A stretch of DNA of 64,000 nucleotides from an uncultured Oscillospiraceae bacterium (lineage in GTDB: Bacteria > Bacillota > Clostridia > Oscillospirales > Oscillospiraceae), in contig CAJOEH010000005.1 in NCBI GenBank assembly GCA_905233385.1, positions 1 through 64,000 of the forward strand. The letters are read 5' to 3'. Shown here piece after piece: positions 31,912 through 41,177 of this stretch. Position 1 is the first letter of the stretch. Each line of letters starts with the position of its first letter. The position numbers were made by a program, and so were the translations under genes. Under the pieces are notes generated by a model. It saw only the letters and a program-made list of their open reading frames with translations, was not told where the DNA came from and did no database searches.

Positions 31912-33098
31912 CTGCTTTGCATCCTTTCTTCCAGCCAGCGCAGCGCGGCGCCGGAGTTTTTATCGATTTCACGGCGGCCGGCCCGGAGCTGTTCCATCGT
32001 CATGGTCAAGCCCAGATAGACCGCCTCGTCCAGATCCCGCTCCGCTGCGCGGCGCAGCTTTTCCACGCCGTCAAAGGAGCGATTCGGTTCCATATAATCG
32101 GCAAGATAGACGATCTTCTCCAAAGTCGACATATCCGCCTTGCCGGTCGTATGCCATCGGATCGCTTCGCAAACCGCGGGATTTTCGCCGAAGATCCGCT
32201 CGGCGACCACCGCGCCGGTCTTCGCGTGGAGCAGTTTCGGGTTCAGCCGTTCAAAATTATCTAATATTATAGCATACTGATCGCACAATTTCAACTGTTC
32301 TTGTCCGTTCAGCACCTTTGTCACGTCATGCAGGATCCCGGCGCGCATCGCGTCCGTTTCATCCGCGCCGTATCTTCGCGCCAGGCGCGCCGCCGTTTCG
32401 CTGCAGCCGATCACGTGCGGTACGCGCTTGCGGTTGTGCAGGCACAGGCTGGTCTCCTGCAGACGGTCGAAGGACAGGCCTTTCAGATCCGTCCGGGAAA
32501 AATACAGATTGTTGCGCTGAATATAATCCAGCACCGCCGGCACAAGATAGTCCTCCGCCGCTTGAAACGCGAGCATGGCGCGCACGGAGGTCGAAGAATG
32601 CGGCAGATACTCGTTTTCCACGAATACCGTCGAGACGTTCAGGTCTTCTTTCAGTTTCTGCGCGCAGGATCGAAGCTGCTGCTCGTTGTCCGCGTTTCGA
32701 TGCGCGACGGCGATCGTCGCCTGCGCGGCGATCCGTTCCGGATGGTACCACGTCGCGAAGGACAGGAACATGTCCGTTCCCATCAGCAGGAAGAACTCGT
32801 CCTGCGGATAAGCGGACCGCAGCGCGTCGAGGGTATCGGCGGTGTAGCTCGCGCCTTCGCGACGAAGTTCGATGTCCGATACTTCCGCAAACGGCAGATC
32901 CGCGGCGGCAAGGCGCGTCATTGCAAGGCGGTGCTCCGCAGCGGGCGAATTGGCCGTCAGCGTCTTATGAGGCGGCGCAGCGGCAGGAATGAGCAAAACG
33001 CAATCCAGCGACAGCTTTTCCCGAAACTCGCGCACTGCGAGGAGATGACCTAAGTGCGGCGGATTGAAGCTGCCGCCGAAAATGCCGATTCTTGCCAT
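31908..33098 (-). CDS. nadD: NadD-YqeK fusion: NaMN adenylyltransferase plus HD phosphohydrolase
   Basis: 396 residues combine two genes usually separate. Residues 1-200 are nicotinate mononucleotide adenylyltransferase: GIFGGSFNPPHLGHLLA (nucleotide-binding HxGH), LLMGTDMF, HSSTSVRAML (the ISSTxIR motif). Residues 205-396 are a YqeK-type HD domain: HVIGCSETAARLARRYG, AGILHDVTKVL (HD pair), HAKTGAVVAERIF and AIRWHTTGKADMSTLEKIVYLADYMEPNR. YqeK hydrolyses diadenosine tetraphosphate. The joined protein would pair NAD synthesis with alarmone removal. Fusions of this kind are known in some Clostridia. The frame is continuous with no internal start needed. Confidence 0.93.
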   Translation of the reverse strand: MARIGIFGGSFNPPHLGHLLAVREFREKLSLDCVLLIPAAAPPHKTLTANSPAAEHRLAMTRLAAADLPFAEVSDIELRREGASYTADTLDALRSAYPQDEFFLLMGTDMFLSFATWYHPERIAAQATIAVAHRNADNEQQLRSCAQKLKEDLNVSTVFVENEYLPHSSTSVRAMLAFQAAEDYLVPAVLDYIQRNNLYFSRTDLKGLSFDRLQETSLCLHNRKRVPHVIGCSETAARLARRYGADETDAMRAGILHDVTKVLNGQEQLKLCDQYAIILDNFERLNPKLLHAKTGAVVAERIFGENPAVCEAIRWHTTGKADMSTLEKIVYLADYMEPNRSFDGVEKLRRAAERDLDEAVYLGLTMTMEQLRAGRREIDKNSGAALRWLEERMQSR

Positions 33099-33118
33099 AG
33101 TGGAAACGCCTTTCTCTC

Positions 33119-33562
33119 TTATTTCTTCCCGTTTCTGCGCTCGATCGCCGCCTGGATCGCAGACTGGCGGAAATACTCGTTCCGTTTCTCGCGTTCTTCC
33201 TTCGCCTTGCGGCGGCGCTCCTGCGCGCCCCTGCGAACGGGATTGGCGGCCTTCTTTTGCATGGCTCTCGCCTGTTTTGCCGCCTCCTGCGCTTTCTTCT
33301 CGGACTTTTTATAGATCACGAATTTCGAGCCGATGCACTGCACGCCCTCCGCCCGGACCGCCTCGCACAGCGCGTCGCAGGCTTCTCTGGACGTCAAAAG
33401 CGAGCTTTCCAGGACGCGGCCCTTGACCAGCTCTCTGGCGTCCAGCTGGCGTTTCGCTTCCTCGATCACGCTCTCCGTGACGCCCTCCTTGCCGACCATC
33501 AGGGTCGTCTCGAGCGTATTTGCCTCGGAGCGGAGCTCCGCTCTCTGCTTACTTGTCAACAT
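33119..33562 (-). CDS. yhbY: YhbY-type RNA-binding CRM protein
   Basis: 147 residues. The N-terminal 95 residues form a CRM domain (LTSKQRAELRSEANTLETTLMVGKEGVTESVIEEAKRQLDARELVKGRVLESS), which binds 23S rRNA precursors in assembling large subunits. The extra C-terminal third is a basic Lys/Arg/Ala helix (AQERRRKAKEEREKRNEYF) absent from minimal YhbY. Normal position next to nadD in Firmicutes. GGAGAA precedes the ATG by 7 nt. Confidence 0.92.
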   Translation of the reverse strand: MLTSKQRAELRSEANTLETTLMVGKEGVTESVIEEAKRQLDARELVKGRVLESSLLTSREACDALCEAVRAEGVQCIGSKFVIYKKSEKKAQEAAKQARAMQKKAANPVRRGAQERRRKAKEEREKRNEYFRQSAIQAAIERRNGKK

Positions 33563-34157
33563 ATTCGTTCTCCTCTCTGATCTTCCGCACGAAGGCTTCC
33601 AGCGCTCTTGCGCGGTGAGAGATCTGATTCTTCCGCTCCGGCGCGAGCTGCGCGAACGTGCAGCCCTCTTCCTGCACGTAAAAGACCGGATCGTAGCCGA
33701 AGCCGTTCTCGCCGTGCGCCTCGCGCAGTATGATTCCCGGGCGCTCGCCTCTTGCGGCGATTTTCGTTCCGTCCGGCGTCAGCATGGTGATCACGCTGAC
33801 GAATCGCGCCGTGCGTTTTTCGTCCGGGACGTCATCCATCCTGCGCAGAAGGTATTCCAGCCGGTCTCTGTCGCTTTTGCACGCGTCGCCGCCGTATCTT
33901 GCCGAGAACACGCCCGGCTCGCCGCCCAGCGCGTCGACCATCAGGCCGGAATCGTCCGCGACGGTCGGCAGTCCGCAGGCGTCCATGACGGTTTTCGCCT
34001 TGATATAGGAATTTTCCTCAAAGGTCGCGCCGTTTTCCACCGGCTCGACGAAGACGCCCGCCTCCCGCTGGGAGACGACCTCCATGCCGAGGGTCGACAG
34101 GATGGCGCGAAGCTCCTGCAATTTATGCGCGTTGTTGCTCGCGACGACCAGCTTCAT
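33549..34157 (-). CDS. rdgB: XTP/dITP diphosphatase
   Basis: 202 residues, cleaves non-canonical purine nucleotides (dITP, XTP) to keep them out of DNA and RNA. Recognisable: VVASNNAHKLQEL at the N-terminus, FEENSYIKAKTV, TVADDSGLMVDALGGEPGVFSARYGG, and NGFGYDPVFYV. The start at 34157 overlaps the rph stop as ATGA, the frequent rph-rdgB pairing; the yhbY start overlaps its end. The longer upstream frame runs inside rph and is not used. Confidence 0.96.
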   Translation of the reverse strand: MKLVVASNNAHKLQELRAILSTLGMEVVSQREAGVFVEPVENGATFEENSYIKAKTVMDACGLPTVADDSGLMVDALGGEPGVFSARYGGDACKSDRDRLEYLLRRMDDVPDEKRTARFVSVITMLTPDGTKIAARGERPGIILREAHGENGFGYDPVFYVQEEGCTFAQLAPERKNQISHRARALEAFVRKIREENEYVDK

Positions 34158-34870
34158 TCCAGACTCCCCAGACAGCGGCGCTGCATCTGCGTCAGGACGG
34201 TGTTGCCCTTCCGGCACAGGGCGAGCAATTTGCGCTGTTCCTCCGCGCTGAACGGGCGGCCTTCGCCGGTCGCCTGCAGCTCCACGATATCGCCCTCGGC
34301 GGTCATGATGCAGTTGAAGTCCACCAGCGCCTTGGAATCCTCCTCATAGCACAGGTCGAGCATCGCCTCGTTACGGACGATGCCGGCGGAAATGCCGGAA
34401 ACGTAGGTGCGCACGGGCATTTTCTCGATCTTCCCCTGCTCCAGGAGCTTCCTGCACGCGAGGGTCAGCGCGATAAAGCCGCCGGTCACGGAAGCCGTTC
34501 TCGTGCCGCCGTCGCCCTGCAGAACGTCGCAGTCGATTGTGATCGTATGCTCGCCGAGCGCTTCCAGATCGACCGCGCAGCGGAGGCTGCGCCCGATCAG
34601 ACGCTGGATCTCCGCGCTGCGGGAGGACAGCTTCAGCTTGGTAATATCGCGCTTGCCGCGCTCGCGGTTGGCGCGCGGGAGCATGGAATACTCCGCAGTC
34701 ACCCAGCCGCCGCTCGTCACGTGCGGCGGGACGCGGTCTTCCACGGACGCGTTGCACAGCACCATCGTGTCGCCGATCTCGATGAGGCAGCTTCCCTCGG
34801 CAAACTTGGAAAAGCCGAGCGTCGCCTTAACCTTTCGCATTTCGTCTGCTTTTCTGCCGTCGATTCTCAT
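34154..34870 (-). CDS. rph: Ribonuclease PH
   Basis: 238 residues. A phosphorolytic 3'-5' exoribonuclease that trims tRNA 3' ends. Blocks: KVKATLGFSKFAEGSCLIEIGDTMVLCNASVEDRVPP, GWVTAEYSMLPRA, DCDVLQGDGGTRTASVTGGFIAL (phosphate-binding GGTRT), and ADIVELQATGEGRPFS-like EGDIVELQATGEG. Length typical. AAGGAGG precedes the ATG by 6 nt. It is the first gene of the rph-rdgB pair, 10 nt after ftsY. Confidence 0.97.
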   Translation of the reverse strand: MRIDGRKADEMRKVKATLGFSKFAEGSCLIEIGDTMVLCNASVEDRVPPHVTSGGWVTAEYSMLPRANRERGKRDITKLKLSSRSAEIQRLIGRSLRCAVDLEALGEHTITIDCDVLQGDGGTRTASVTGGFIALTLACRKLLEQGKIEKMPVRTYVSGISAGIVRNEAMLDLCYEEDSKALVDFNCIMTAEGDIVELQATGEGRPFSAEEQRKLLALCRKGNTVLTQMQRRCLGSLE

Positions 34871-34880
34871 AAGAACCTCC

Positions 34881-35786
34881 TTAAATCAGTGCGTCTACAA
34901 ACGCTTTTGCGTCAAAGGGCATCAGGTCGTCCATCTGCTCGCCGACGCCGATATACTTCACGGGGATCTGCAATTCGTCCGCAACCGCGATGACGATGCC
35001 GCCCTTGGCGGTGCCGTCGAGCTTGGTCAGCGCGATCGCCGTCACGCCCGCGATCTCCTTGAACTGCTTTGCCTGCATCAGGCCGTTCTGTCCGGTCGTG
35101 CCGTCGAGAACGAGCAGGACTTCCTTGTCCGCGTCCGGCAGCTCGCGGTCGATGATCCGCGCGATCTTGCCGAGCTCGTTCATCAGGTTCGCCTTGTTGT
35201 GCAGACGACCGGCGGTGTCGCAGAGGATCACGTCCGTGCCTCTCGCCTTCGCCGCGGAAATGCCGTCGAAGACGACGGAGGCGGGGTCCGCGCCCTCATG
35301 CTGACGGATGATGTCCGCGCCGCTTCGCTGCGCCCAGATCTCGAGCTGATCCGCCGCTGCCGCGCGGAAGGTATCGCCTGCGCACAGGAGCACCTTCTTC
35401 CCCTGACGGCGGAGATCGTGCGCCAGCTTGCCGATCGTCGTCGTTTTACCGACGCCGTTGACGCCGATGACCAGGATGACGGATGGTTTCGTGCCGAGCT
35501 TCAGGCGCGTGTCGCCGACGTCCAGCATTTCCACAAGGATGTCCTTGAGCGCGTTGTGGATTTCCTCGCCGCCGCGCAGCTTCTGCTCCTTCACGCGCTC
35601 GCGCAGGAGATCGACCGCCTTGCAGGACGTCTCCACGCCCAGATCGGCGAGGATCATGCTCTCTTCGAGCTCCTCGTAGAATTCCTCGTTCGCGCCCGTA
35701 AAGGCGTCGAACAGGCCGCCGATCGTCGCGGCCATCGCCGATCTCGTCTTCGACAGGCCGTTCTTGATCTTTTCAAATATTCCCAT
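34881..35786 (-). CDS. ftsY: Signal recognition particle receptor FtsY
   Basis: 301 residues, the SRP receptor GTPase that delivers nascent membrane proteins to Sec. The short N-terminus lacks the long acidic A-domain of enteric FtsY. NG domain motifs: GVNGVGKTTTIGKLA (G1), DTFRAAAADQL, VILCDTAGRL (G3), ALTKLDGTAKGG (G4) and KYIGVGEQMDDLMPF. Its ribosome-binding site lies in the end of smc, one nucleotide upstream in frame spacing, giving the widely conserved smc-ftsY order. Confidence 0.97.
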   Translation of the reverse strand: MGIFEKIKNGLSKTRSAMAATIGGLFDAFTGANEEFYEELEESMILADLGVETSCKAVDLLRERVKEQKLRGGEEIHNALKDILVEMLDVGDTRLKLGTKPSVILVIGVNGVGKTTTIGKLAHDLRRQGKKVLLCAGDTFRAAAADQLEIWAQRSGADIIRQHEGADPASVVFDGISAAKARGTDVILCDTAGRLHNKANLMNELGKIARIIDRELPDADKEVLLVLDGTTGQNGLMQAKQFKEIAGVTAIALTKLDGTAKGGIVIAVADELQIPVKYIGVGEQMDDLMPFDAKAFVDALI

Positions 35787-35787
35787 G

Positions 35788-38700
35788 TTATTCCTCCGAA
35801 ATGATATCCAGCTGCCGTTCCATGCGGTTCAGATCCAGATGCAGAATCTTGGAAATGCCCTGCTCCTGCATCGTCACGCCGTAGAGCACGTCCGCAGCCT
35901 CCATCGTGCCGCGGCGGTGCGTGATGACGATGAACTGCGTATCGGTACTGAAGCCGCGCAGATAGGTCGCGAAGCGTTCGACGTTGCGGTCGTCCAAGGC
36001 CGCGTCGATCTCGTCGAGCATGCAGAACGGCGTCGGGCGGACGCGAAGGATCGCGAAGTACAGCGCGATGGCGACGAAGGCCTTCTCGCCGCCGGACAGC
36101 AGCGTGATGGTCTTGAGTTGTTTGCCGGGCGGCTGGACGCGGATGTCGATGCCGCAGATCAACGGCTCTTCCGGGTCTTCCAGCTCCAGCGACGCCTTGC
36201 CGCCGCCGAACATTTCCGTGAAGGTCTGCCCGAAATAGGTGTTGATCTTCGCGAATTCGGTCGTGAAGATCTCCGTCATCTGCACGGTGATGTCGCGGAT
36301 GATGCCCTCCAGATCGTGCTTGGAGGTCAGGACGTCGTCGCGCTGCCCGGTCAGGTATTCGTAACGCTCGTTGACGCGCGCGAACTCGTCGATCGCGCCG
36401 AGGTTCGGCGTGCCGAGCGCGGCGATGGAACGTTTCAGCTCCGCAGACCGCTTCTGCGCCGCGGTAACGCTGTCGATCTCCGCGGCCGCTTCCTGCGCCG
36501 TGGACGGCGTCAGCTCGTAGTTCTCCCACAGGCGGTCGATGATCTGCTTTTCTTCCATTTCCGCCGCGGTCTTCTTGGCTTCCAGCCTTGCGCTTTCGCG
36601 CTCCATGTTCAGAATGTCGCGGCTCTTATCCTGCGCTTCCTTATCCGTCGCGGTCTTTTTCGCCTCGACCTGCATCCGTTCTTCGAGGGCGGTCTTCAGC
36701 TCGTCGCGCTTGCTCTGCGCGTCCGCGTTCTGCGATTCGTAGGCCGCTTCGCGCTGCTCGATCTGACGCAGGATCGCGTCGTTTTCTTTTTCATAGGTCT
36801 CCAGAAGCGCCTGCTTCTGGGCATGGTCGCCGCGCATCGTCAGTTCCAGCGCGCGCAGACGGCTGATCGAATCTACCGCGGTCGCGCGTTCCGCTTCCAA
36901 AGCGGCGATGTCCATACGGATCGTCGTCATCTTCTCGCTCACGCGGTTGCTCTGCTCGGCGGCGATGCTCTGCCCGTCGGAAAGGACGGCAAGCTCGCGC
37001 TCGCTCTCGGTGATTTGACGCTCCAGATCGGCGATTTGTTCCGTCAGCGTCTTCTTACGCTGTACGTCGAGCGTTTCCTGCTCCGCGATCGCGGTCAGTT
37101 CACGCTCCGAGCCGGAGATGGCGTCGCCGATCGCCTGCGCGAGAACGGCGTACTGCTTTTCCTCGCCGGCAAGGCGCAGCGCTTCGTCCTGCGCCGAGCG
37201 GAGCTTGCCCTCTTCGGCGATCAGCTCAAACTCGACCTGCTGCGCGAGGCGTTCCGCTTCGGCAAGCTCGCTCTTCAGACTCGCAAGCTTCTCTTCCGCG
37301 CCGGCCCGCTTCTTACGCAGACGTTCGATCTCGTTCGCGCGGGAGAGGATGCCGGCGTTCTTCGACACCGAGCCGCCCGTCATGGAGCCGCCGGCGTTGA
37401 TCACCTGGCCGTCCAGCGTGACGATGCGGAAACGGTGCGCGTATCGCTTCGCGATCGCGATCGCGGCGTCCAGACCGTCCGCGATCACAGTTTTCCCAAG
37501 CAGATTGGAGATAATGCCGCGGTATTTCGCTTCGCAGCGGACCAGCTCGGAAGCGACCCCGATAAAGCCGCCGCAGGTCTCGACGCCGCGCTCGTTCAGT
37601 TCTCTGCCCTGAATGACGTTCAGCGGCAGGAAGGTCGCTCTGCCGGCGTCGTTGCGCAGCAGGTAGTTGATCGCGTTCTTCGCGGCCTGCTCGTCGCTGA
37701 CGACGATCTGCTGCAGCGCGCTGCCGAGCGCGGTCTCAATGGCGACGGTGTAGGCGTCGTCCGTGCGGATCAGCGCGGAGACCGGCCCGTGGATGTTGCG
37801 CAGCGCGCCCTTTCTGCTCTCCTGCATGACGACGCGGACGGCCTTGGAATAGCCCTCGTACTCGCGTTCCATCTCTTCAAAGAGTTTCAGGCGGGAGGTC
37901 ACCGTATCCAGCGCGACGGAGGCGTCCGTGACCTGCTTTTGCAGGGAATCTCTGCGCTCCATGCGGGTCTTGCTGCGCAGGCGGTAGCCTTCGATGGTGT
38001 TCTGTGCGGCGGTGATGTCTTCGTTCGCGTCGCGCAGCGCTTTGCGCGCCTGCGCGAGGTTTTCCTCCGCTTCCTGCCGGCGGAGCTTCGCCGCCTCGCA
38101 GTCGGCGTTCACCTGCGCCTTATGCTCCGCGCTGCGGCTCAAAGAGTCCTCCGCGGCGGCAAGGTCCGCGCCCTTGGCGGACTGCTCCGTGCGGAGCCGC
38201 TCCTGCTCGTTGCGCAGGGTCAGATAGCGTTTCGTCATGCCCTCGGCAGAGTCCGCGAGCTTTTTACCCTCAGCTTCCGCTTCGCGGAGCTTGGCCGAAT
38301 GGGCTTCCGCCTCGCCCGCGATCTCGCCGATCCGCGCTTCCAGCGCGGAGATCTGCTCGCCGACGCCGCCGCTGCGGGTTTCCTGCTCGGCCATCTCGGC
38401 GCGAATGCGCTCCATGTTCGAAAGGCAGTTGTCGCTGTTCGTGCGAAGCACGGCGATCTCGCTGCGGATTCCCTGCACGACGGCTTCGCTCTCAGCGATG
38501 CGGTCGCGCAGCGTATCGGTCTGCATATCGCGCTCGTGCAGGTCGTCGCGCAGGTGTTCCGCGCTCGCGTAGAGCTCATCCAGCGCGGTATGCTCCTGCT
38601 GGAGAATAAACGACGCGGAGTTGTAATCCTCCTCCGCCTTGCGGGCAGTAGCGCTGAGCTTATCGAGGCTGCGCAGCCACAGCGCGACCTCCACGCCCTT

Positions 38701-39366
38701 GAGCTCGTCGCGGAAGGTCAGATACTTCTTCGCCTTCTCCGACTGCTCGCGCAGGGGCTCGACCTGGAGCTCCAGCTCGGCGATCTTGTCGCCGATGCGG
38801 AGCAGGTTTTCCTCCGTGTTCGCCAGACGGCGCTCGGTCTCCTCCTTGCGGTGGCGGTATTTGGAAATGCCAGCCGCCTCCTCGAAGATCTCGCGGCGAT
38901 CCGTGCTCTTCAGAGACAGGACCTCGTCGATACGGCCCTGGCTGATGTTGGAATAGCCCTCGCGGCCGAGACCGGTATCCATGAACAGCTCGTTCACGTC
39001 GCGCAGACGGACGGACTGTTTGTTGATATAGAATTCGCTTTCGCCGGAACGGTAGTAGCGGCGCGTGATCATCAGCTCGTCGGCGTCGAAGCGGAGCGCG
39101 CGGTCGGAATTGTCCAGCACGAGCGTCGCTTCGGCAAAGCCGACCTGCGAACGCTTCTCCGTGCCGCCGAAAATCACGTCTTCCATCTTCTGTCCGCGCA
39201 GAGAGCGGGTGTTCTGCTCGCCCATGACCCAGCGGATCGCGTCGGAGATATTCGATTTGCCGCTGCCGTTCGGTCCGACGATCGCGGTGATGTCGTGACC
39301 GAAGCTGACGACCGTCTTATCGGGGAAAGATTTGAAGCCCTGGAGCTCCAGTTGTTTCAGATACAT
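35788..39366 (-). CDS. smc: Chromosome partition protein SMC
   Basis: About 1192 residues. A long coiled-coil ATPase that compacts and segregates chromosomes with ScpA/ScpB. Walker A GPNGSGKSN is near residue 34 in the N-terminal head; coiled coil runs to the hinge around residues 510-680 (FIGVASELVRCEAKYRGIISNLLGKTVIADGLD, GGSMTGGSVSK glycines); a second coiled coil leads to the signature LLSGGEKAF and Walker B FCMLDEIDAALDD at the C-terminal head. I chose the ATG at 39366, which begins YLKQLELQGFKSF as SMC proteins do; a GTG at 39372 is possible. It leads an operon of about 11.5 kb. scpA/B are not here. Confidence 0.97.
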   Translation of the reverse strand: MYLKQLELQGFKSFPDKTVVSFGHDITAIVGPNGSGKSNISDAIRWVMGEQNTRSLRGQKMEDVIFGGTEKRSQVGFAEATLVLDNSDRALRFDADELMITRRYYRSGESEFYINKQSVRLRDVNELFMDTGLGREGYSNISQGRIDEVLSLKSTDRREIFEEAAGISKYRHRKEETERRLANTEENLLRIGDKIAELELQVEPLREQSEKAKKYLTFRDELKGVEVALWLRSLDKLSATARKAEEDYNSASFILQQEHTALDELYASAEHLRDDLHERDMQTDTLRDRIAESEAVVQGIRSEIAVLRTNSDNCLSNMERIRAEMAEQETRSGGVGEQISALEARIGEIAGEAEAHSAKLREAEAEGKKLADSAEGMTKRYLTLRNEQERLRTEQSAKGADLAAAEDSLSRSAEHKAQVNADCEAAKLRRQEAEENLAQARKALRDANEDITAAQNTIEGYRLRSKTRMERRDSLQKQVTDASVALDTVTSRLKLFEEMEREYEGYSKAVRVVMQESRKGALRNIHGPVSALIRTDDAYTVAIETALGSALQQIVVSDEQAAKNAINYLLRNDAGRATFLPLNVIQGRELNERGVETCGGFIGVASELVRCEAKYRGIISNLLGKTVIADGLDAAIAIAKRYAHRFRIVTLDGQVINAGGSMTGGSVSKNAGILSRANEIERLRKKRAGAEEKLASLKSELAEAERLAQQVEFELIAEEGKLRSAQDEALRLAGEEKQYAVLAQAIGDAISGSERELTAIAEQETLDVQRKKTLTEQIADLERQITESERELAVLSDGQSIAAEQSNRVSEKMTTIRMDIAALEAERATAVDSISRLRALELTMRGDHAQKQALLETYEKENDAILRQIEQREAAYESQNADAQSKRDELKTALEERMQVEAKKTATDKEAQDKSRDILNMERESARLEAKKTAAEMEEKQIIDRLWENYELTPSTAQEAAAEIDSVTAAQKRSAELKRSIAALGTPNLGAIDEFARVNERYEYLTGQRDDVLTSKHDLEGIIRDITVQMTEIFTTEFAKINTYFGQTFTEMFGGGKASLELEDPEEPLICGIDIRVQPPGKQLKTITLLSGGEKAFVAIALYFAILRVRPTPFCMLDEIDAALDDRNVERFATYLRGFSTDTQFIVITHRRGTMEAADVLYGVTMQEQGISKILHLDLNRMERQLDIISEE

Positions 39367-39391
39367 CGACACATTTCTCCTATTGTATTTC

Positions 39392-39421
39392 AGTTTATCA
39401 TTTTACCAGATATTGTGTCAA
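39392..39421 (-). promoter_or_regulatory. Probable smc operon promoter
   Basis: Minus strand TTGACA (39416-39421), 18 nt, TAAACT (39392-39397); strong -35, weak -10. Confidence 0.5.
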
Positions 39422-39459
39422 AATGCAAGCATTATCCGCAATTTATACTATATAGATAA

Positions 39460-39486
39460 AAAACGGGCTGAAAATCAGCCCGTTTT
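39460..39486 (-). terminator. Terminator after rnc
   Basis: AAAACGGGCTGA (39460-39471) and TCAGCCCGTTTT (39475-39486); the rnc stop lies at its edge and TTTATC follows on the minus strand. Confidence 0.8.
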
Positions 39487-40156
39487 AGAACAACTTTTGA
39501 ATTGCCTGCGCCGCAGCTGCCTGTTCGGCGCGTTTTTTGCTCGTTCCGGCGCCGCGTCCGACCTCTTCTCCATTGAGCAGAACGCGGACGGTGAACTCCT
39601 TGCAGTGGTCCGGTCCCTGCTCGCCGATCAGCTCATAGAGCAGCACCTGATCGCGCTTGCGCTGCACCAGTTCCTGCAGCTCCGTCTTGTAGTCGTGCGT
39701 GTTGAGCACTTTCGAGAGCATCGGAATGATCAGACGCGTTACGATCCCCTGCGCCGCCTGCGTGCCGCCGTCGATGAACGCTGCGGCGATCAGCGCCTCC
39801 ATCACGTCGCAGAGAATGCTGGCGCGGTTTCTTCCGCCGCCCTGCTCTTCGCCGTTGCCGAGCAGCAGATACTCGCCGAGATTGATCTGATGCGCGACCT
39901 CCGCGAGGTTTTTCTCGCAGACGAGCTCCGCGCGGATCTTCGTCAGCTCCCCTTCCAGCTTGGTTGGGAAGGTGTGATAGAGATACTCCGCCGTGGCAAA
40001 GCCGAGGATCGAATCGCCCAGAAATTCCAGACGTTCGTAGCTGCGCAGCGTATCTTTATAGACCTCGTTGGCATAGGACGTGTGCGACAGTGCGGTACGG
40101 ATCAATTCCTTGTCGTGAAAGACGTATCCGAGCGCGTCTTCGAGCTTACTCAGCAT
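39485..40156 (-). CDS. rnc: Ribonuclease III
   Basis: 223 residues. Cleaves double-stranded RNA in rRNA and mRNA processing. The RNase III signature ERLEFLGDSILGFATAEYLY includes the Glu and Asp ligands; NRASILCDVMEALIAAAFIDGG gives the second acidic pair. The C-terminal dsRNA-binding domain covers residues about 155-223 (DYKTELQELVQRK ... GAGTSKKRAEQAAAAQAIQKL). Its start overlaps plsX by 11 nt. The usual acpP between plsX and rnc is missing. Confidence 0.96.
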   Translation of the reverse strand: MLSKLEDALGYVFHDKELIRTALSHTSYANEVYKDTLRSYERLEFLGDSILGFATAEYLYHTFPTKLEGELTKIRAELVCEKNLAEVAHQINLGEYLLLGNGEEQGGGRNRASILCDVMEALIAAAFIDGGTQAAQGIVTRLIIPMLSKVLNTHDYKTELQELVQRKRDQVLLYELIGEQGPDHCKEFTVRVLLNGEEVGRGAGTSKKRAEQAAAAQAIQKLF

Positions 40157-41177
40157 GGTTTTCCTCCCGCGGCAGGGACATAGCCGAAATATTTTCGCGG
40201 ATGGCGTCGCAGAAGCCGCTTTCCACGGCGTTCATCGCCTGCCGGATCGCGCCGCGTACCGCGAGCGCGTCGGACGAGCCGTGCGCCTTGACGACGGGCT
40301 TCGAGATGCCGATCAGGATGGAGCCGCCGATCTCGCGGTAGTCCATGCGCTTCTTGATCTCTTCGCCCTTTTTGCACAGGAGCGCGCCGATCTTCGTCAG
40401 AAGATTCCGCATGAACATGCCCTTCATCAGCTTCCCCATATAGATCGCGGTGCCTTCCATCGATTTCAGCAGGACGTTGCCGGAGAAGCCGTCCGCAACG
40501 ACGACGTCCGCTTCGCCGAAGGGGACGTTGCGTGCTTCAATATTTCCGGTGAAATTGATCACACCGTTATCGCCCGCGTTTTTCAGAAGCTGATAGGCTT
40601 CCTTGTGCAGCGGGTCGCCCTTGCTGTCCTCCGCGCCGATGTTGAGCAGCGCGACGCGCGGATTCTCCTTCTTCTGCGCCATTTTCGCATAAAACGAGCC
40701 CATGCAGCCGAACTGCAGCAGGAATTCCGGCGTGCACTCCGCATTGGCGCCCGCGTCGATCAGAATGCAGCCGTCTCCCATCGGAAGCACGGGGGCGAAC
40801 GCCGCGCGGCGGACGCCGCGGATTCGCTTGACGAGCAGGGTCGCGGCGGAGAGCAGCGCGCCGGTATTGCCGGCGGAGATAAAGGCGTCGCCCGCGCCGT
40901 CGGCAAGCATTTTCAGACCCAGCACCATGGACGAACCCCTGTGCTGGCGCACGACCTCGGCGGGGTCAGCGTGCATATCGACGATGTCCTCCGCGTTCGC
41001 GATCTCCACGCCGCCCGGAAGCGTATCCCATCCGTGCTGCTTCATGCTCGCAAGGATGTCCTCTCCCCGACCGACCAGAACGATCTCCACGCCGAATTCC
41101 TTCGCGCTCTGCAGCGCGCCGAGTACGATCTGTTCCGGCGCGTTATCGCCGCCCATTGCGTCAATGATGATCTTCAT
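40146..41177 (-). CDS. plsX: Phosphate acyltransferase PlsX
   Basis: 343 residues. Makes acyl-phosphate from acyl-ACP, the first donor in phospholipid synthesis with PlsY. Family blocks: IIIDAMGGDNAPEQIVLGA, HRGSSMVLGLKMLADGAGDAFISAGNTGALLSAATLLVKRI, LIDAGANAECTPEFLLQFGCMGS, ADVVVADGFSGNVLLKSMEG. Peripheral membrane enzyme, no TM helix. GGAGA precedes the ATG. Lies between trmFO and rnc with overlaps on both sides. Confidence 0.96.
   Translation of the reverse strand: MKIIIDAMGGDNAPEQIVLGALQSAKEFGVEIVLVGRGEDILASMKQHGWDTLPGGVEIANAEDIVDMHADPAEVVRQHRGSSMVLGLKMLADGAGDAFISAGNTGALLSAATLLVKRIRGVRRAAFAPVLPMGDGCILIDAGANAECTPEFLLQFGCMGSFYAKMAQKKENPRVALLNIGAEDSKGDPLHKEAYQLLKNAGDNGVINFTGNIEARNVPFGEADVVVADGFSGNVLLKSMEGTAIYMGKLMKGMFMRNLLTKIGALLCKKGEEIKKRMDYREIGGSILIGISKPVVKAHGSSDALAVRGAIRQAMNAVESGFCDAIRENISAMSLPREENHAE

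Noticed and set aside
35764-39459. A 1231-codon plus-strand frame opposite smc
   Set aside because: Strictly antisense to a gene with full SMC motifs; the long frame arises from GC-rich codon bias, and no ribosome-binding site or family motif is visible.
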